Source: Daucus carota subsp. sativus
Taxonomy: Eukaryota > Streptophyta > Magnoliopsida > Apiales > Apiaceae
Length of the DNA stretch: 64,000 nucleotides
Assembly: GCF_001625215.2 (NCBI RefSeq)
Contig: NC_030389.2
Location: 32,973,454 to 33,037,453, forward strand
Reading direction: 5' to 3'
Under the pieces are notes generated by a model. It did not search any database, was not told the DNA's origin, and saw nothing but the letters and a program-made list of their open reading frames with translations. The position numbers and the translations under genes were made by a program. Each line of letters begins with the position of its first letter. Within the stretch, counting starts at the first letter, position 1. Positions 35,691 through 47,957 of this stretch are shown here, one piece after another.

Positions 35691-36186
35691 TCACTTCCAT
35701 TCTTCATTTTTCATGAAGTGCCAAGGAGGAAGGTAAGAAAAACAGGCGTTTTGGTTCTTGAAAACATGGAATCCTTAAGCACAAATTCAAAGCTATAAAC
35801 TTCAAGATCCACTACAAAATAATTAAAAAAGTTTAAGGATTTTATTTCAATAGAAGATAATAGTACAATACATTCGATGTTCATAGATGGATATAAAACC
35901 TTCTATGATAATAACAAACATAAATCAAATTAGAATTGTATTTCACTAAGATAATAGTATTAACCTAATGGCAAATCCTTGACTTCGACTTATTTGGCAT
36001 GTTTCTCTTTCCGAAAAGGTATTATAAACATCATTCAGACACTGAACGCTAAATTTCTAGCCAAACCTTTCTTGCAAAGAAAACTGAAGAAAAATTGAAG
36101 GGGGAAACTCTCTGAAATTAACATTTTAGCTAGCGAAGTGACCTCCTTTGAGATGCTCTTACAAGGAAACAAGAGTATCTACTCGT

Positions 36187-37573
36187 CTAAACGAGTTCAT
36201 CCTGCATGATCACCTGTTCAACAGCTACAGAAACAATACCAACCTTGTCATAATTCTTAAACTGGTTTGAGAATTCTTTGAGCTTATTGCAGTATCGGTG
36301 AAAAAGGTCATCCATGAGAATATCTGGCCCAAAGTGTCTTTTTATAATGCCTTCCATCACTGCTCTCAGATGAGAACTTTCAAACATAAAATCTTCAGGA
36401 GAACTCAGCTTTACTTTCACATATGATTCCTCCACCTTGAGAATATTCAAATGCTCATCACTGGACACTAATTTAATCAACTCAGACGGTGTTGGTATGT
36501 AGACTGGTAGATTGAACGAGTCGAAAAGTTCTTCCTCTACCAGGCCCTGTAATTGAAGAAGTTAATCAATGTCACAAACTCACAAAATGTACATAGCAGA
36601 TTTATTATTACCTCCTTAACCATGTCAATGAAAGCATCTCCCAAGACATCCGCTGAATCCAAGATGCATAGTTCTGATTCATTGCTCTTGCATGGGATGG
36701 ATATGAATATTAACCCTCCAGGCGCTAACTCTTCAGATCTTGCACCAATGAAAGCTTTAAAATCGCTCATAAACTGAGCAGCGAAAGCCTGCTTGACTTC
36801 ACAAGAACTTCTAACATAACTTATTCTGCCTTTGTTCCACGCTCTGGAGTCCTTTATTAGTACTTCTTTAGGAACTTGAGAAATCCAATGACAAGAGAAA
36901 GAAGAGTGCATGAAATTCATGGACCCTTTTGGGAACAATTGACCGTAAAAAGAGCCAGGAACTCCTGCTGCCATGTACAACCTATCGATAGGAAGAGCAC
37001 TGAATAGCGTGTTAAAGTCGTTGGAGAAGGTGTCATTAAAGAAAACTTGAAACTCGGGGAGGCTGGTGAATTCTGGAAATTGAGTATCAAACTTGAGTTG
37101 CACTTCTTGTATTATGGTTTTAACACATGAAAAAGTGTTCGGGCCTATTGAGCATCCAAGGTCTGCAATCCTGAAAACTTTGCAGGTTTTCTGTATATCA
37201 AGATGGTCTCTTATGCACCTAATTAGCAGCGATTTTGTGCCATTGAATGACTTTTCCTGTCATAAGTAAATCATATAAAGTGTGTTTTGATACATTTTAC
37301 TTAGATGGAAGATTCTGATTGGTGAAATTTTTTGTGCATGCAGGGAATCATTATTAATTTATTATTAATGGAATTAGAGCCGATCAAAATCTGCCATCTT
37401 GGTTGTTAGCGTGTGCGGCACACACCAGACAATCCATTAGTTTAATAGTTTGTGCAACGAGATTCTATGATCAATATATATGCAGGTGGGAGCAAATCAA
37501 GTACCTGTAACTTGGAATTCCGGGTGTAGCTGTTAGGGCCATCTCCACCATTCATAGCCACAATGTACTCCAT
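36187..37573 (-). CDS. SABATH-family carboxyl methyltransferase, copy 2 (open frame)
   Basis: Exons 37573-37505, 37256-36612 and 36546-36187 join in phase 0 to 357 residues. The head MEYIVAMNGGDGPNSYTRNS is the same as in copy 1. IADLGCSIGPNT is the SAM-binding motif and the pocket segment reads HSSFSCHWISQVP, so Phe stands at the Tyr position and His at the Met position of salicylate methyltransferase while Trp is kept. The C-terminus ends five residues earlier than in copy 1 because of a TAG after QDELV. Intron lengths are 248 and 65 bp. Exon 2 has one codon more than in copy 1 (ELCILDSADVLG). A TATATATAAAG box lies just upstream. The 3' flank (35735-36180) is duplicated at 44290-44695 beside the nonsense copy, so the two are the closest pair. 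Confidence 0.87.
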
Positions 37574-38149
37574 CCCTTTGTTGTTATTTCTTGCTCTAAT
37601 TTCTGGCTGATATACACTTTATATATACCAATTAGGGTGTCTTAGTTATACTACCAATAAGGTTGTTTTCATTATCATGTAGCTGTACAAGTCCGCACCG
37701 AACTTCGATTAGAGGCCACAAAGTTTTCCCGGACAATTTGTTGTAAGAACTGGGATCAGACAATTGTCACATCTTAGCATTTTATCCATCTTCAAGCATG
37801 AAACAACTTAATAATGGCCGTAAGGATTTTAGTTGTCTTTTTCTCTTTTATGCATAGATCACTTGTCTTTCGAGCTGGCTAGTCTAGGCTAGGTGGTGAG
37901 GGGGCCAAGCTATTGAGACAGTTGTGTTATGGTCCTGAGATCAGGAAATGACATGGTATAAAGTTACCACGTATCCGGTTGTTTTATGGCTGGGTTATGA
38001 TCACGTGGACCTTCGGCAAGGAGCCAAAGAGAAGCAAGGCCACGGTTTCTGAGGGTAATCTATTAGGCAGCTCGTAGTAGTCATTTTCCGGAGGCTGCAA
38101 GCCATCACTTAACATCCAGAAAAACATTTGCAAAATTCCCGACATTTAA

Positions 38150-38492
38150 TCTACCAAGCCCTGTAATTTCAGCAGTTGATCAATGTCATTTACTCAAGAA
38201 TATTGAAAAGGTAAATATATTATTACCTCCTTTACCATATCAATGAACGCATCTCCCAAGGCATCCATCCAATATGCATAGTTCAGATTCATCGTTCTTG
38301 CAAGGGATGGATATGACCATTAACCCTCCAGCCTCCAGGAGCCAATTCTTCAGACCTTGCACTGATGAAAGCTTTAAAGTCGCTCATAAACTGAGCCGCG
38401 AAAGCCTTTTTGACTTCAAGGGAAATTCTATAAACAAACCATCTATGTGTTAATACATCTATAAGTATAAAAGTCACATCATTGTTACTACA
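38150..38492 (-). pseudogene. SABATH fragment D, 3' part of exon 2 and intron 2
   Basis: The minus strand carries the exon 3 acceptor region (TACAGGGCTTGGTAGAT), intron 2, and exon 2 sequence FAAQFMSDFKAFISARSEELAPGG followed by a duplicated GGAGGCTGGAGGG that breaks the frame. The coding match ends after the SCEVKK region and then runs into sequence like that beside the pseudogene at 47.6 kb. Helitron C starts immediately to the right; the corresponding exon 1 lies at 42147-42217 beyond it. Confidence 0.75.
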
Positions 38493-39599
38493 TCAATATC
38501 AATATCAATATCAATCAATATATTCTAAATTTGTGCTAGCATTAGGCTTCTAATATTTACTAATCTTACCCTTATTAATATTTACTTACTATTAAGAAAC
38601 ATGTACATTCTGGACATTTGACTATTTATTGGATCATCCGTTTTCAAATGGGTCAGACCCGTGTCCATTACAGTTTAATTTTCTACTTCTGATGGGTTAT
38701 CCATGTTCATGCGGGTTATAACCACTTCACAAAAGCACGTAATACTCAACTAATTTCTCTCAAACTGCCTCACACGACTATTATCTTATCATCGGTTTAA
38801 ATTTCGAACTCCTTGATTCGTGGAGCGGTGATTCAGAAACTTCCTCTCTCACCGTCTGTTGCAGCACAGTCCGGTGCCTTTTCTGATCAATCTGTTTTTA
38901 CTCTGCATTTGAATCATTTGTCATGATCTGAAACTGATAATAATCTTCTCTTCTTCAGAGTTTCAAATTTTTGATTGTCGTTGATCAACAGGTGGTGATT
39001 ATTCTGAGAAATTTCCATGAAAGAAACGAACTCCGCTTGGTCCTCGCTCTTCTTCATCTTATAAACATGGTAACCTTCTCCACAATTCAGTTAATTTTCT
39101 TATCTTCCTTGAGAATTTTTTTCAATATGAGAAGTTGTTGTCAGTTTAATAGTGAATTTGAGTTTAATTCTTGATAAACAGTTTGGTGTCATGTTTTGTG
39201 TAGAATCAGTGTATAATTTTGTTTGTGTTTTTGTAGAATCGAAGCATCGAGTAGCCAATATTAGTGACACTGGTATGGCTTCCCCATTGATCACTCCTGC
39301 ATAATGCGGTAAAAGTTCATCTTCCGTATTTTGTGACTCTAATTTGTTAATAGTCTATAGGAATCTATTTGTTGTTAAGCATTTGTTGAATTAAAATTTT
39401 AACTTTTTATGGATATTATCATTCATATCTCGATTGCCTGATATATGTTTCATATAATGTCTGAACAAAAAACTTATATGTATATTATATGATTCTACTT
39501 TTATCTTCGTGACTTTTTTTCTAAAGTGTTTGGTTCTTATTCATTGATAATTTAATGCTAAATGAAATTTGGGACATTTCTCCTGATTATGGTTGGTAT

Positions 39600-39940
39600 T
39601 ATAATGTTATTAGAGTGGGACTGCAGTTGCCTACAATTGAAGTTAGATTTGAGAATCTGCATGTCGAAGCAGAAGCTTTTGTAGGGAGCAGAGCTTTGCC
39701 TTCTTTTACCAACTTCAATCTTGTGACATTGGAGGTATCAACACCCACGTGTAAACACTTGTGACATTGGAGCTTTGCCTTCTTTTACCTTTGAACTGAA
39801 CAGGGGCTGTTAAGTATTTTCCATATATTTCCAAACAAGAAGAACTGCTAAGTTTAACATCACATATATTTCCAAACAAGAAGATTTTAACCATCTTAGA
39901 AGATGTTAGCGGAATCCTTAAGCCTTGCAAGCCTTGCAGG
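39600..39940 (+). pseudogene. captured PDR/ABCG transporter fragment (N-terminal region)
   Basis: 39609-39720 translates to RVGLQLPTIEVRFENLHVEA and EAFVGSRALPSFTNF, the conserved ABCG/PDR N-terminal segment (RVG..LPTIEVR.E.L.VEAEA.VGSRALPT..NF). 39873-39935 gives KKILTILEDVSGILKP, the segment that normally precedes the Walker A loop, but the match ends before GPPGSGKT. A second partial match to the same segment (SKQEELLSL) precedes it. Introns between exons are partly retained. Truncated and non-functional. Confidence 0.85.
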
Positions 39941-40304
39941 TAGGCTTAATTAAGAGAATTCACATAATTTGAACTTTTTTGATGCTGATGTGTTATGTGG
40001 TGTGTTACAGGATGACATTACTTTTGGGTCTTTGCAGGGTTTGGTACCAAAGAGTTCATGAAAACTCTTGCTGCTGGTATTGATATAATTATGAGTTCAT
40101 GGAAATTCTTTGATTTAGCTAGCAAGCAGGTACCTCTCTTCATTTTGATGTTCCCATGGTACTTGCTATGCCAATAAAACATGCCTGATACAAAATGTAC
40201 TAGCCTACACAAACAAATTGTCCCTTCCTATAGATTTACTGTAATTTTTAATTTGGTATAGTAATTCTTGTAGACTTGCAGCTTGACACATTTAAAGTTT
40301 ACAG

Positions 40305-40800
40305 GGCACAAAGCTACTTGACCTGACTGTAATTATCATTCTGGCTCCCACTGCTTCATTTCCACATCTGGTAAGGATTTGTATTTCTATGTGCAATTTT
40401 TAAGCTATGACGTCCCAATTTAGATGTTGTGAATGGATAACATAATGCGATGTTTTTTCAGGCTGCAGAAGACCGAGCTGCAACATATGGAGCTGACTCT
40501 TATCTCACTAAAACAAAAGATGTATTTAGTAGTATTGTTGAAAAGGGTTATGTTCTAGGTAAAGCATTAGCTGTTCGAACTTCCGACAAAGTTCAAAAAG
40601 TGGATCAAAACTATCAAGTCTCCCAGAAAATTAAATCGGCAGTTGCCAAATCTGTTGTATTCAGTAACAAATATGTATCCATAGGGGCTTCATGGGTGAC
40701 GGTCACATTTAATTCAATTGCCAAGGCTGCTGCAGAGGTTACAGGTTAGCCAACATGCTAAGGAGAAAGTGGCACTTGCCGAATAGGAACATAGAAGAAA
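40305..40800 (+). pseudogene. captured BPA1-like (ACD11-binding RRM protein) fragment
   Basis: Exon 40305-40370 reads GTKLLDLTVIIILAP, and exon 40462-40745 reads AAEDRAATYGADSYLTKTKD and onward through KGYVLGKALAVRTSDKVQ, VDQNYQVSQKIKSAVAKSVV and NKYVSIGASWVTVTFNSIAK. This is the C-terminal part of the plant 'binding partner of ACD11' family (ED.VSSM.AKGF.LGKDA...VDQ.FQVSEKTKSA...GASWV.GAF..VAKAA). The N-terminal RRM is missing and an in-frame stop occurs after KEKVALAE in the next segment. Splice sites around the two exons are retained. Confidence 0.8.
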
Positions 40801-41855
40801 AACAACTGGTAAAGAGGAACATGGAAGAAAAACCATGTAGTACTCTTTTGAATTATGCTTCCAACCCCTACATAGGCTCATATAGAATCTAGCAATTTCT
40901 ATCCATTCTCCCCTGCCAATGTATAAGGCAACTGGTAAGGTTAATCACTTTGTATTTTTTTTAAAAAGTTGCTTAGGACTATTTCTTGACAGAGTTCTAT
41001 TATTTATAATTACTTTTGATTTTGCTGATATATATCTCTGAAAGGGGTTTTTTATTCTTTATGAGGAAATAACTTTTTTTGGTTCCCATGAGGTGGTGTA
41101 CATGTGTCCAAGGCAGCAATGATTTATGTACTTTCATTAAATACAAGAAAACAAAAAAAATTCGATTTGCACTTAAACTATTATATTTTTTAAGTTTTAA
41201 CATAATACCCATTTTTTAAAATAATGAATTTAATTTTTATACAACAAATTATTAATAACAATACTGAATTTAATATTATATATTAGAAAAAAATCATGTT
41301 AATAAAGTATGGACAATGTTGCTATAATAAAATAATACAACCGTTTAAAATTTTTTAGTTGAATAAAATTTTATAGTTATGTGTTATATTTATTTTGCAA
41401 TACAAACGTTAGTCATTAATACGAACAAATATTTTTGAATTAAATCAAAAATTTATTTGTTTGAAGATGATTTTTAAGTTAGATGAAGATGATTTTCTCA
41501 AAAAAAAATTAAAAAAAAAATTAGATGAAGATGATATTGGGTTGTCTGCTAGAGTCATGGTCAGGTAATTAATTGCCTAATTGAGATTAAGTTATTGTAA
41601 TATCAGATGGGTGCTACTCTCCAATATCTAACATGTAATAGCCTAACGTAATGTATTTTATTAATAGAAATATCAATAGTAAATGTAATAATTTCTTTTT
41701 TATTTTTCACATCCTATAATTTTTATAGTTCCAAATCTAATTGTAATATCTGTTAGTGATATATTTTTTTGTCATCATCGAAAACCGGTTAAATTTTATA
41801 AAAATTGAATGGAACATCGAGAATTTCCGTGTGCGAAGCACAGGCAAAATGCTAG

Positions 41856-42950
41856 TCTAGGTATAAAATTTATATCATTTTGTTATGGGATAAAGACTGT
41901 ACCTAAAACTTAAAATTACATCATCAATGCCGCTGCAGTAAACAAATCTTAACTGAAATTTATGCCTATTACTTACTAGCATATGCTAGAACTTCAACAC
42001 AAAGTGTAAATGCTTTTCAAATCCATGCAGCACATATGAACATGTGTTTATCAGACTACCATTGCATTATCAATTTGTGTGTGCAGAGTGTAAATGTGGA
42101 TTATGTAATAGATGTTCGGGTTCATGCCGATGGAGTACCCGTATCCTGCAATTCCTGGTGATTCCTGGTGTAGCTGTTAGGGTCATCTCCACCATTCATA
42201 GCCACAGCATTTTCCATCCCGCTACTATCTCTCACACTAATTTTCTGATTAAACGTGTTATATATAGTGTTATTAAACGTGTTATATATCTCTTACAGGT
42301 CCAATTTAGCCAACGATTATAGACAACACAATTGGAGATGCTCTGAGTCCCATCCTGAACTTCTGTCTGAGGCCATCAATTATGTTAGTTTTTTGACACC
42401 GTTGTAGAATTGAGAAATGCCGACAATCGTTAACACACCATGTCGCAATCTTTGTACTCTTTAGGCTCTTCTGTTAGAAATTTCACTTATACTTATTTGG
42501 TGTAAAAGTTTTACCATGAGCATCTCCAATCGCGTTGGCTATAATCGTTGGCTAAATTGGATAAGTAAGATATATATTATGTAAAATTTTCCGAACATGT
42601 AAGACATCGTGCTTCAATGCTCTTGGCTATATTGGTTGGCTATAATTTAAAAATAGTATGTTATTAATATTTAGATTGTTATAAATAGAATATATCAGTT
42701 TAATATGGTAATAAATAATATGTAATCAGTGGGAAGGAGGAAAATAAATTGCGGGAGATGACGTGGAATTCGCTACAGATATGTAGCATATCTGGTTGGA
42801 GTTCTATTTTTGTAAACATTGACTATAAAATTTAATTTTGGAAAGCCACATGGACTTTTAGCTAAGGGCTTGTGAGAGTTGGAGATGTTCTAAAAAGACT
42901 CAATACTTGCATTTGTCAGGCCCAAAGTGTTTCTCTAATAATTACCTCCA
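41856..42950 (-). pseudogene. SABATH fragment D, exon 1 and upstream flank
   Basis: 42217-42147 on the minus strand reads MENAVAMNGGDDPNSYTRN, a SABATH exon 1 with Asp in place of Gly at the GDGP site, then a short internal repeat (AATTCCTGGTG twice) before a donor-like GTATC. To the left, 41860-42120 is intron-1-like sequence shared with the copy at 47.6-47.9 kb. To the right, 42340-42950 is the upstream flank seen at 35450-35690, interrupted by a MITE. There is no continuous gene. Confidence 0.7.
42518..42890. mobile_element. MITE with GAGCATCTCCAA ends in a SABATH upstream flank
   Basis: The left end GAGCATCTCCAATCGC and the minus-strand right end GAACATCTCCAACTCTCAC are inverted repeats of Tourist-like type. 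The parallel segment at about 35620-35650 (AAGTTTTACTAAAAAACTCAATAC) lacks the insertion and acts as an empty site. About 370 bp, non-coding. A shorter relic with TTGGAGATGCTCT ends at about 42346. Confidence 0.7.
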
Positions 42951-43058
42951 TTCTTCATTTTTGGAATTATGATTCAAAATTGTAACTGAAATATTAATTA
43001 GTTGATTTTCTTTTAATGTTGATTGATTGTAGAAATATTTGTAACTGATTAAGCTATA

Positions 43059-44130
43059 CTAGGGAATTATGCCCGCGCTTCGCGTGCGGGTAAAATATTA
43101 AAATTTCCATTAAAATGAGGTTGGAAAATAAATTAAACCAATATTAACATTAGATTCTTAATCTTTACTTAACATATTACGTATATTTACTGGTACTGCA
43201 TCAACAAAAAATTAATTATGAGGGATTTATGCTATTCACCGTTAAAAATGAAGATTTATGCTAACAAAATATAGTAAAAGTAATTATACTTATTATTTTA
43301 TTAATTGTTATATATTACAAATTTTTTTTAAAATTCGAAATTCCCGGATATCAAATGTTAAGTTATATATGCACAAAATTTTAAATTTAATTGTAACGTA
43401 AGTGAAGATTTCATTATAAGAATTTTGTTAAATATGATAACTAAAATTCTATGTTGATTCTAACAGTTATTTTTAAAATTTAACAAAATTATCTTATAAT
43501 TATTATTTTTCATATAATTGTTGATTTCTATAATTAAATTAAATTTTAATGTAAGAAAAAAATTGGAATTCTACCACTCATATTACATGATTATATGAAA
43601 ATTAAAATTTAATGCTAACAAAATATTGGTCGGAACAATCTTAATTTTCTTTGACCTTTGAATAAAATTTAATAATAGATTTTGGTATTAAATAATATTG
43701 TTGATACAATAATTTTATTTTTGATATAATTAAAAATAAAATATTTAAGGGAATAATATTGGTGATTGGATCGTAATTGTGAAATTTAATTGAAAATTTA
43801 CAATTATGATTCTTATAATTCTTGATTATGTTGATTTTCCGGATTTGATTTATATTTGAAAATTCAAATAAGAGACAAACAAGTGACCCCTAAATATTTT
43901 TATGACAAAGCCTCACAATATGACATAAAGTGGGAAAACATAATATCAAAGATAAATTAAAGTACTGCTATCTGAACAACTGACTTCGGCACTCCTGGTT
44001 ATCTTTTATGAAAACGGGTCATTTGTTAAAGCTCTGTACCGCTGTGAACTGGGTAAAAAGCGGGTAATCCATGGGTAAAAATGCTAAACGGGCTGTGCGC
44101 TCATTAAGAAGATATAGATATAGATATAGA
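43059..44130 (-). mobile_element. short non-autonomous Helitron D
   Basis: On the minus strand it starts at 44130 with TCTATATCTATATCTATATC, preceded by A, followed by GAGCGCACAGCCCGTTTAGC and ACCCGCTTTTTACCC. It ends at 43059 with CTAG followed by T, a few bases after a GC-rich hairpin (CCCGCGCTTCGCGTGCGGG region, 43072-43090). Length 1,072 bp, AT-rich, with no captured exon recognised. All Helitron end rules are satisfied, including insertion between A and T. Confidence 0.85.
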
Positions 44131-44289
44131 TGAGCGGCACTAAACATGCTTTATGTTTGATGTAAACTCTATATAAAGAGTATTATGATGAATAAAATAA
44201 TAAGCTTCCATGTCTCTCCCATAGGCTTCCACCCAATATATTATATCTATCTCCCTCTTGTATCTAAAAAACCAACACAAGTAGGAGAG

Positions 44290-44695
44290 TTAGAAAAACA
44301 GGCGTTTTGGTTGTTAAAAACATGGAATCCTTAAGCACAAATTCAAAGCTATAAACTTCAAGATCCACTACAAAATAATTAGAAAAGTTTTAGGATTTTA
44401 TTTCAGTAGAAGATAATAATACAACACATTCGATGTTCATAGATGGATATAAAACCTTCTATGATAATAATAAACATAAATCAAATTAAAATTGTATTTC
44501 ACTAAGATAATAGTATTAACTTTCCGAAAAGGTATTATAAATACCATTCAGACACTGAATGATAAATTTCTAGCCAAACCTTTCTTGCAAAGAAAACTGA
44601 AGAAAAATTGAAGGGGAATCCTCTCTGAAATTAACATTTTAGCTAGCAAAGTGACCTCCTTTGAGATGCTCTTACAAGGGAACAAGAGTATCTAC
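44290..44695. repeat. duplicated 3' flank of SABATH copies 2 and 3
   Basis: The segment from GAAAAACAGGCGTTTTGGTT onward is nearly identical to 35735-36180 with a few substitutions and one short deletion. It lies just downstream of both SABATH copies and marks the size of the duplicated block. Confidence 0.8.
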
Positions 44696-44699
44696 TCGT

Positions 44700-46181
44700 C
44701 TAAACGAGTTCATCCTGCATGATCACTCGTTCAACAGCTACAGAAACAATACCAACCTTGTCATAATTCTTAAACTGGTTTGAGAATACTTTGAGTTTAT
44801 TGCAGTATCGGTGAAAAAGGTCATCCATGAGAATATCTGGCCCAAAGTGTTTTTTTATAATGCCTTCCATAACTGCTCTCAGATGAGAACTTTCAAACAT
44901 AATATCTTCAGGAGAACTCAGCTTTACTTTGACAAATGATTCCTCCACCTTGAGAATATTCAAATGCTCATCACTGGACACTAGTTTAATCAACTCAGAC
45001 GGTGTTGGTATGTAGAGTGGTAGATTGAACGAGTCGAAAAGTTCTTCCTCTACCAGGCCCTATAATTCAAGAAGTTAATTAATGTCACATATAACTCAAA
45101 AAAATGTACATGGCAGATGTATTATTACCTCCTTAACCATGTCAACGAAAGCGTCTCCCAAGACATCCGCTGAATCCAAGATGCATAGTTCTGATTCATT
45201 GCTCTTGCATGGGATGGATATGAATATTAACCCACCAGGCGTTAACTCTTCAGATCTTGCATCAATGAAAGCTTGAAAATCGCTCATAAACTGAGCAGCG
45301 AAAGCCTGTTTGACTTCACAAGAACTTCTAACATAACTTATTCTGCTTTTGTTCCACGCTCTGGAGTCCTTTATTAGTACTTCTTTAGGAACTTCAGAAA
45401 GCTAATGACAAGAGAAAGAAGAGTGCATGAAATTCATGGACCGTTTTGGGAACAACTGACCGTAAAAAGAGCCAGGAACTCCAGCTGCCATGTACACCCT
45501 ATCCGAAGGAAGAGCATTGAATAGGGTGTTGAAGTCGTTGCTAAAGGTGTCACTAAAGAAAACTTGAAACTCGGGGAGGCTGGTGAATCCTGGAAATTGA
45601 GCATTGAACTTGAGCTGCACTTCTTGTACTATGGTGTTAACACATGAAAAAGTGTTAGGGCCTACTGAGCATCCAAGGTCTGCGATCCTGAAAACATTGC
45701 AACTTTTCTGTAAATCCAGATGGTCTCTTATGCATCCAATTAACAGCGATTTTGTACCATTCAATGCCTCTTCCTGTCATAAATAAATCATGTCATTGCA
45801 TATAACATTTGAATCCATTATAAGCAAGCTAACCAAGTTTTAGTGCATCTATAATTATAATATCACTTTGGTACGCGTTAAACACTGTATCTGAAACTTT
45901 GAAATATATTAGTAATTCTGCTGCAGCAACCGAACTTATAATGCATATGCTAGAACATAAATTTATAATGTACTTGCTTTTCGAATCCATGGAGCATATA
46001 TAAACATGTGTGCTTGTATGATGTATCAGACTATCAGTGCATAATTAGTTTATCAGTGTGCGCAAGGAGATTGTTTGATCGATGTGCAGCTAGGTTCGTG
46101 CAAATCAAGTACCTGTATTTTGGAATTCCGGGTGTAGCTGTTAGGGCCATCTCCACCATTCATAGCTACATTGTACTCCAT
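44700..46181 (-). pseudogene. SABATH methyltransferase copy 3, one nonsense codon
   Basis: Exons 46181-46113, 45773-45129 and 45059-44700 keep the same phases and lengths (69, 645, 360) as copy 2. The head MEYNVAMNGGDGPNSYTRNS, the SAM motif IADLGCSVGPNT and the pocket HSSFSCH are present, but the next codon, normally TGG (Trp), is TAG at 45404-45402. This removes the conserved pocket Trp and truncates the protein at about 143 residues. The rest of the frame stays open to the same TAG end after QDELV, so the nonsense change looks recent. The TATA segment found upstream of copies 1 and 2 is also replaced. A sequencing error at this base is the main alternative. Confidence 0.85.
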
Positions 46182-46469
46182 CCCTCTGTTATTTCTTGCT
46201 CTGATTTCTGGCTGACATACACTAGTTGTTTTGTTATCTTTTTCTCTTTTATTCATAGATTGGCTAGTCTAGGCTAGGTGGTGAGGGAGCCAAGCTACTG
46301 AGACAGTTGTGTTACGGTCCTGAAATTAGTGAGGGGGCCAAGCTATTGAGACATGTGTGTTATGGTCCTGAAATTAATTTAATATTCTAATCAATCTAAT
46401 TAAGTGATCAAAATGCTACTACAATATATATTTAAAGATTTTTGAAATTAATAAGTAAAGTCATAAGGC

Positions 46470-46640
46470 TTTCAAGGAACTGATAAGGCCATCTCCATCA
46501 AACCTCCAAGCACCAGTTCCTCCAATCTTGCCCGATGAAAGCTTTGAAGCCACTTATTAGCAGATCTGCGAAAGCCTTTTTGACTTAACAAGAACTTCTA
46601 ACGTTACTTATTCTGCCCTTGTCCCGGTATATCACTTTCC
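46470..46640 (-). pseudogene. short SABATH exon 2 fragment
   Basis: The minus strand matches the SCEVKKAF...ARLEELVLGGL portion of SABATH exon 2 (plus-strand AAAGCCTTTTTGACTTAACA, then CAAGAACTTCTAACGTTACT). It has stops and a shifted frame. The surrounding sequence at 46230-46380 contains a duplicated GTGAGGGNGCCAAGCTA segment also found near 37905. Confidence 0.65.
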
Positions 46641-46814
46641 AGTTACTTAATTTATTAGTAGTAATAAGATTACAAAGATAATGAAAAATGAAGATAAGAA
46701 AACCAAACTAGAATCAGAGTGCATACTCTCCGGTGACTAGCTAATTCAACATTTTAGCTAGACAAGTCGATCATCACCGTAAAGATGCTTTTACAGGGGA
46801 ACAAGAATATCTAC

Positions 46815-47957
46815 TTATTTCAGCAGAACTCAGATTTATTTTCACAAATGATCCCTCCACCCTGAGAAATTAATGCCCATCCGCCAACACCATTTTAATC
46901 ATTTAAGACGGTGTTGGTACATACATTGGTAGATTGAACGAGTCGAGAAGTTCTTCCTCTACCAGACCCTGTGATTTCAGTAGTTAATCAATGTCATTCA
47001 ACTCAAGAGTATTGCAAAAGGTAGAGATATATTATTACCTCCTTAACCATATCAATGAACGCATCTCCCAAGGCATCCATTGGATCCAATATGCATAGTT
47101 CAGATTCATCGTTCTTGCAAGGGTTGGATATGACCATTAACCCTCCAGGAGCCAATTCTTCAGATCTTGCACTGATGAAAGCTTTAAAGTCGCTCATAAA
47201 CTAAGCAGCGAAAACCTTTTTGAGTTCACAAGAACTTCTAACATAACTTATTTCGCCTTTATTCCACGCCCTGGAATCCTTTAGCAGTACTTCTCTAGGA
47301 ACTTCTGAAAGCCATTGACAAGGGAACGAAGAGTGCTTGAAATTCATGGACCTTTTGGGAACAATTGACCAAAAAAAGAGCCAGTAACTCCAGCTGCCAT
47401 GTACAATTTATTAACAGGAAGAGCATTGAATAGCGTGTTGAAGTCATTGCTAAAGGTGTCGTTAAAGAAAACTTGGAACTCAGGGCGGCTGATGAACCCT
47501 GGAAATTAGCATTGAACTTGAGCTGCACTTCTTGTATTATAGTTTTAACACATGAAAAAGTGTTAGGTCCAATGACTCTTCCTGTAATAATAATCATGTA
47601 CTACTGTACATCTATAAGTATAAAACTTAGATCATTTTGTTACGCGATAAAGACTGTACCTGAAACTTAAAATTACATCATCAATGCCGCTGCAGTAAAC
47701 AAATCTTAACTGAAATGTATGCCTACTTATTAGCATATGCTAGAACTTCAACACATAGTGTAAATACTTTTCAAATCCATGCAGCACATATGAACATGTG
47801 TTTATCAGACTACCATTGCAATATCAATTTGTGTGTGCAGAGTGTAAATGTGGATTATGTGATCGATGTTCTGGTTCAAGCAGATGGAGTACCGTATCCT
47901 GGAATTCCTGGTGTAGTTTTTAGGGCCATCTCCACCATTCACAGCCACAGCGTTTTC
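46815..47957 (-). pseudogene. SABATH methyltransferase copy 4, decayed
   Basis: Exon 1 (about 47957-47895) reads MENAVAVNGGDGPKNYTRN. Exon 2 starts at about 47582 with the usual acceptor but jumps from EES to IGPNTFSCVKTIIQEVQ, a deletion of about 40 codons that removes the SAM-binding loop. A one-base frameshift follows after NANFQG, and a stop interrupts FAAQF. The later part MSDFKAFISARSEELAPGGL and DAFIDMVKE is still readable, and exon 3 (about 46972-46815) has lost much of its length. Non-functional. Confidence 0.8.

Larger units (their letters stand above)
38493..41855 (+). mobile_element. non-autonomous Helitron C, carrying PDR and BPA1-like fragments
   Basis: The 3' end is clear: CTAG at 41852-41855 followed by T, preceded by the imperfect hairpin CCGTGTGC-GAA-GCACAGG (41827-41844). 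The proposed 5' end is the TC at 38493 after an A, in TCAATATCAATATCAATATC, similar in style to the repeated TCTATA starts of the other Helitrons here; this end is less certain. The 3.36 kb body has no Rep-helicase but holds exons of a PDR transporter and of a BPA1-like gene, both in sense orientation. It lies within the SABATH array and separates two parts of one SABATH copy. Confidence 0.65.

Noticed and set aside
40020-40135. Possible exon FGTKEFMKTLAAGIDIIM in Helitron C
   Set aside because: Reads well but matches no family I can name and borders are unclear; left unassigned.
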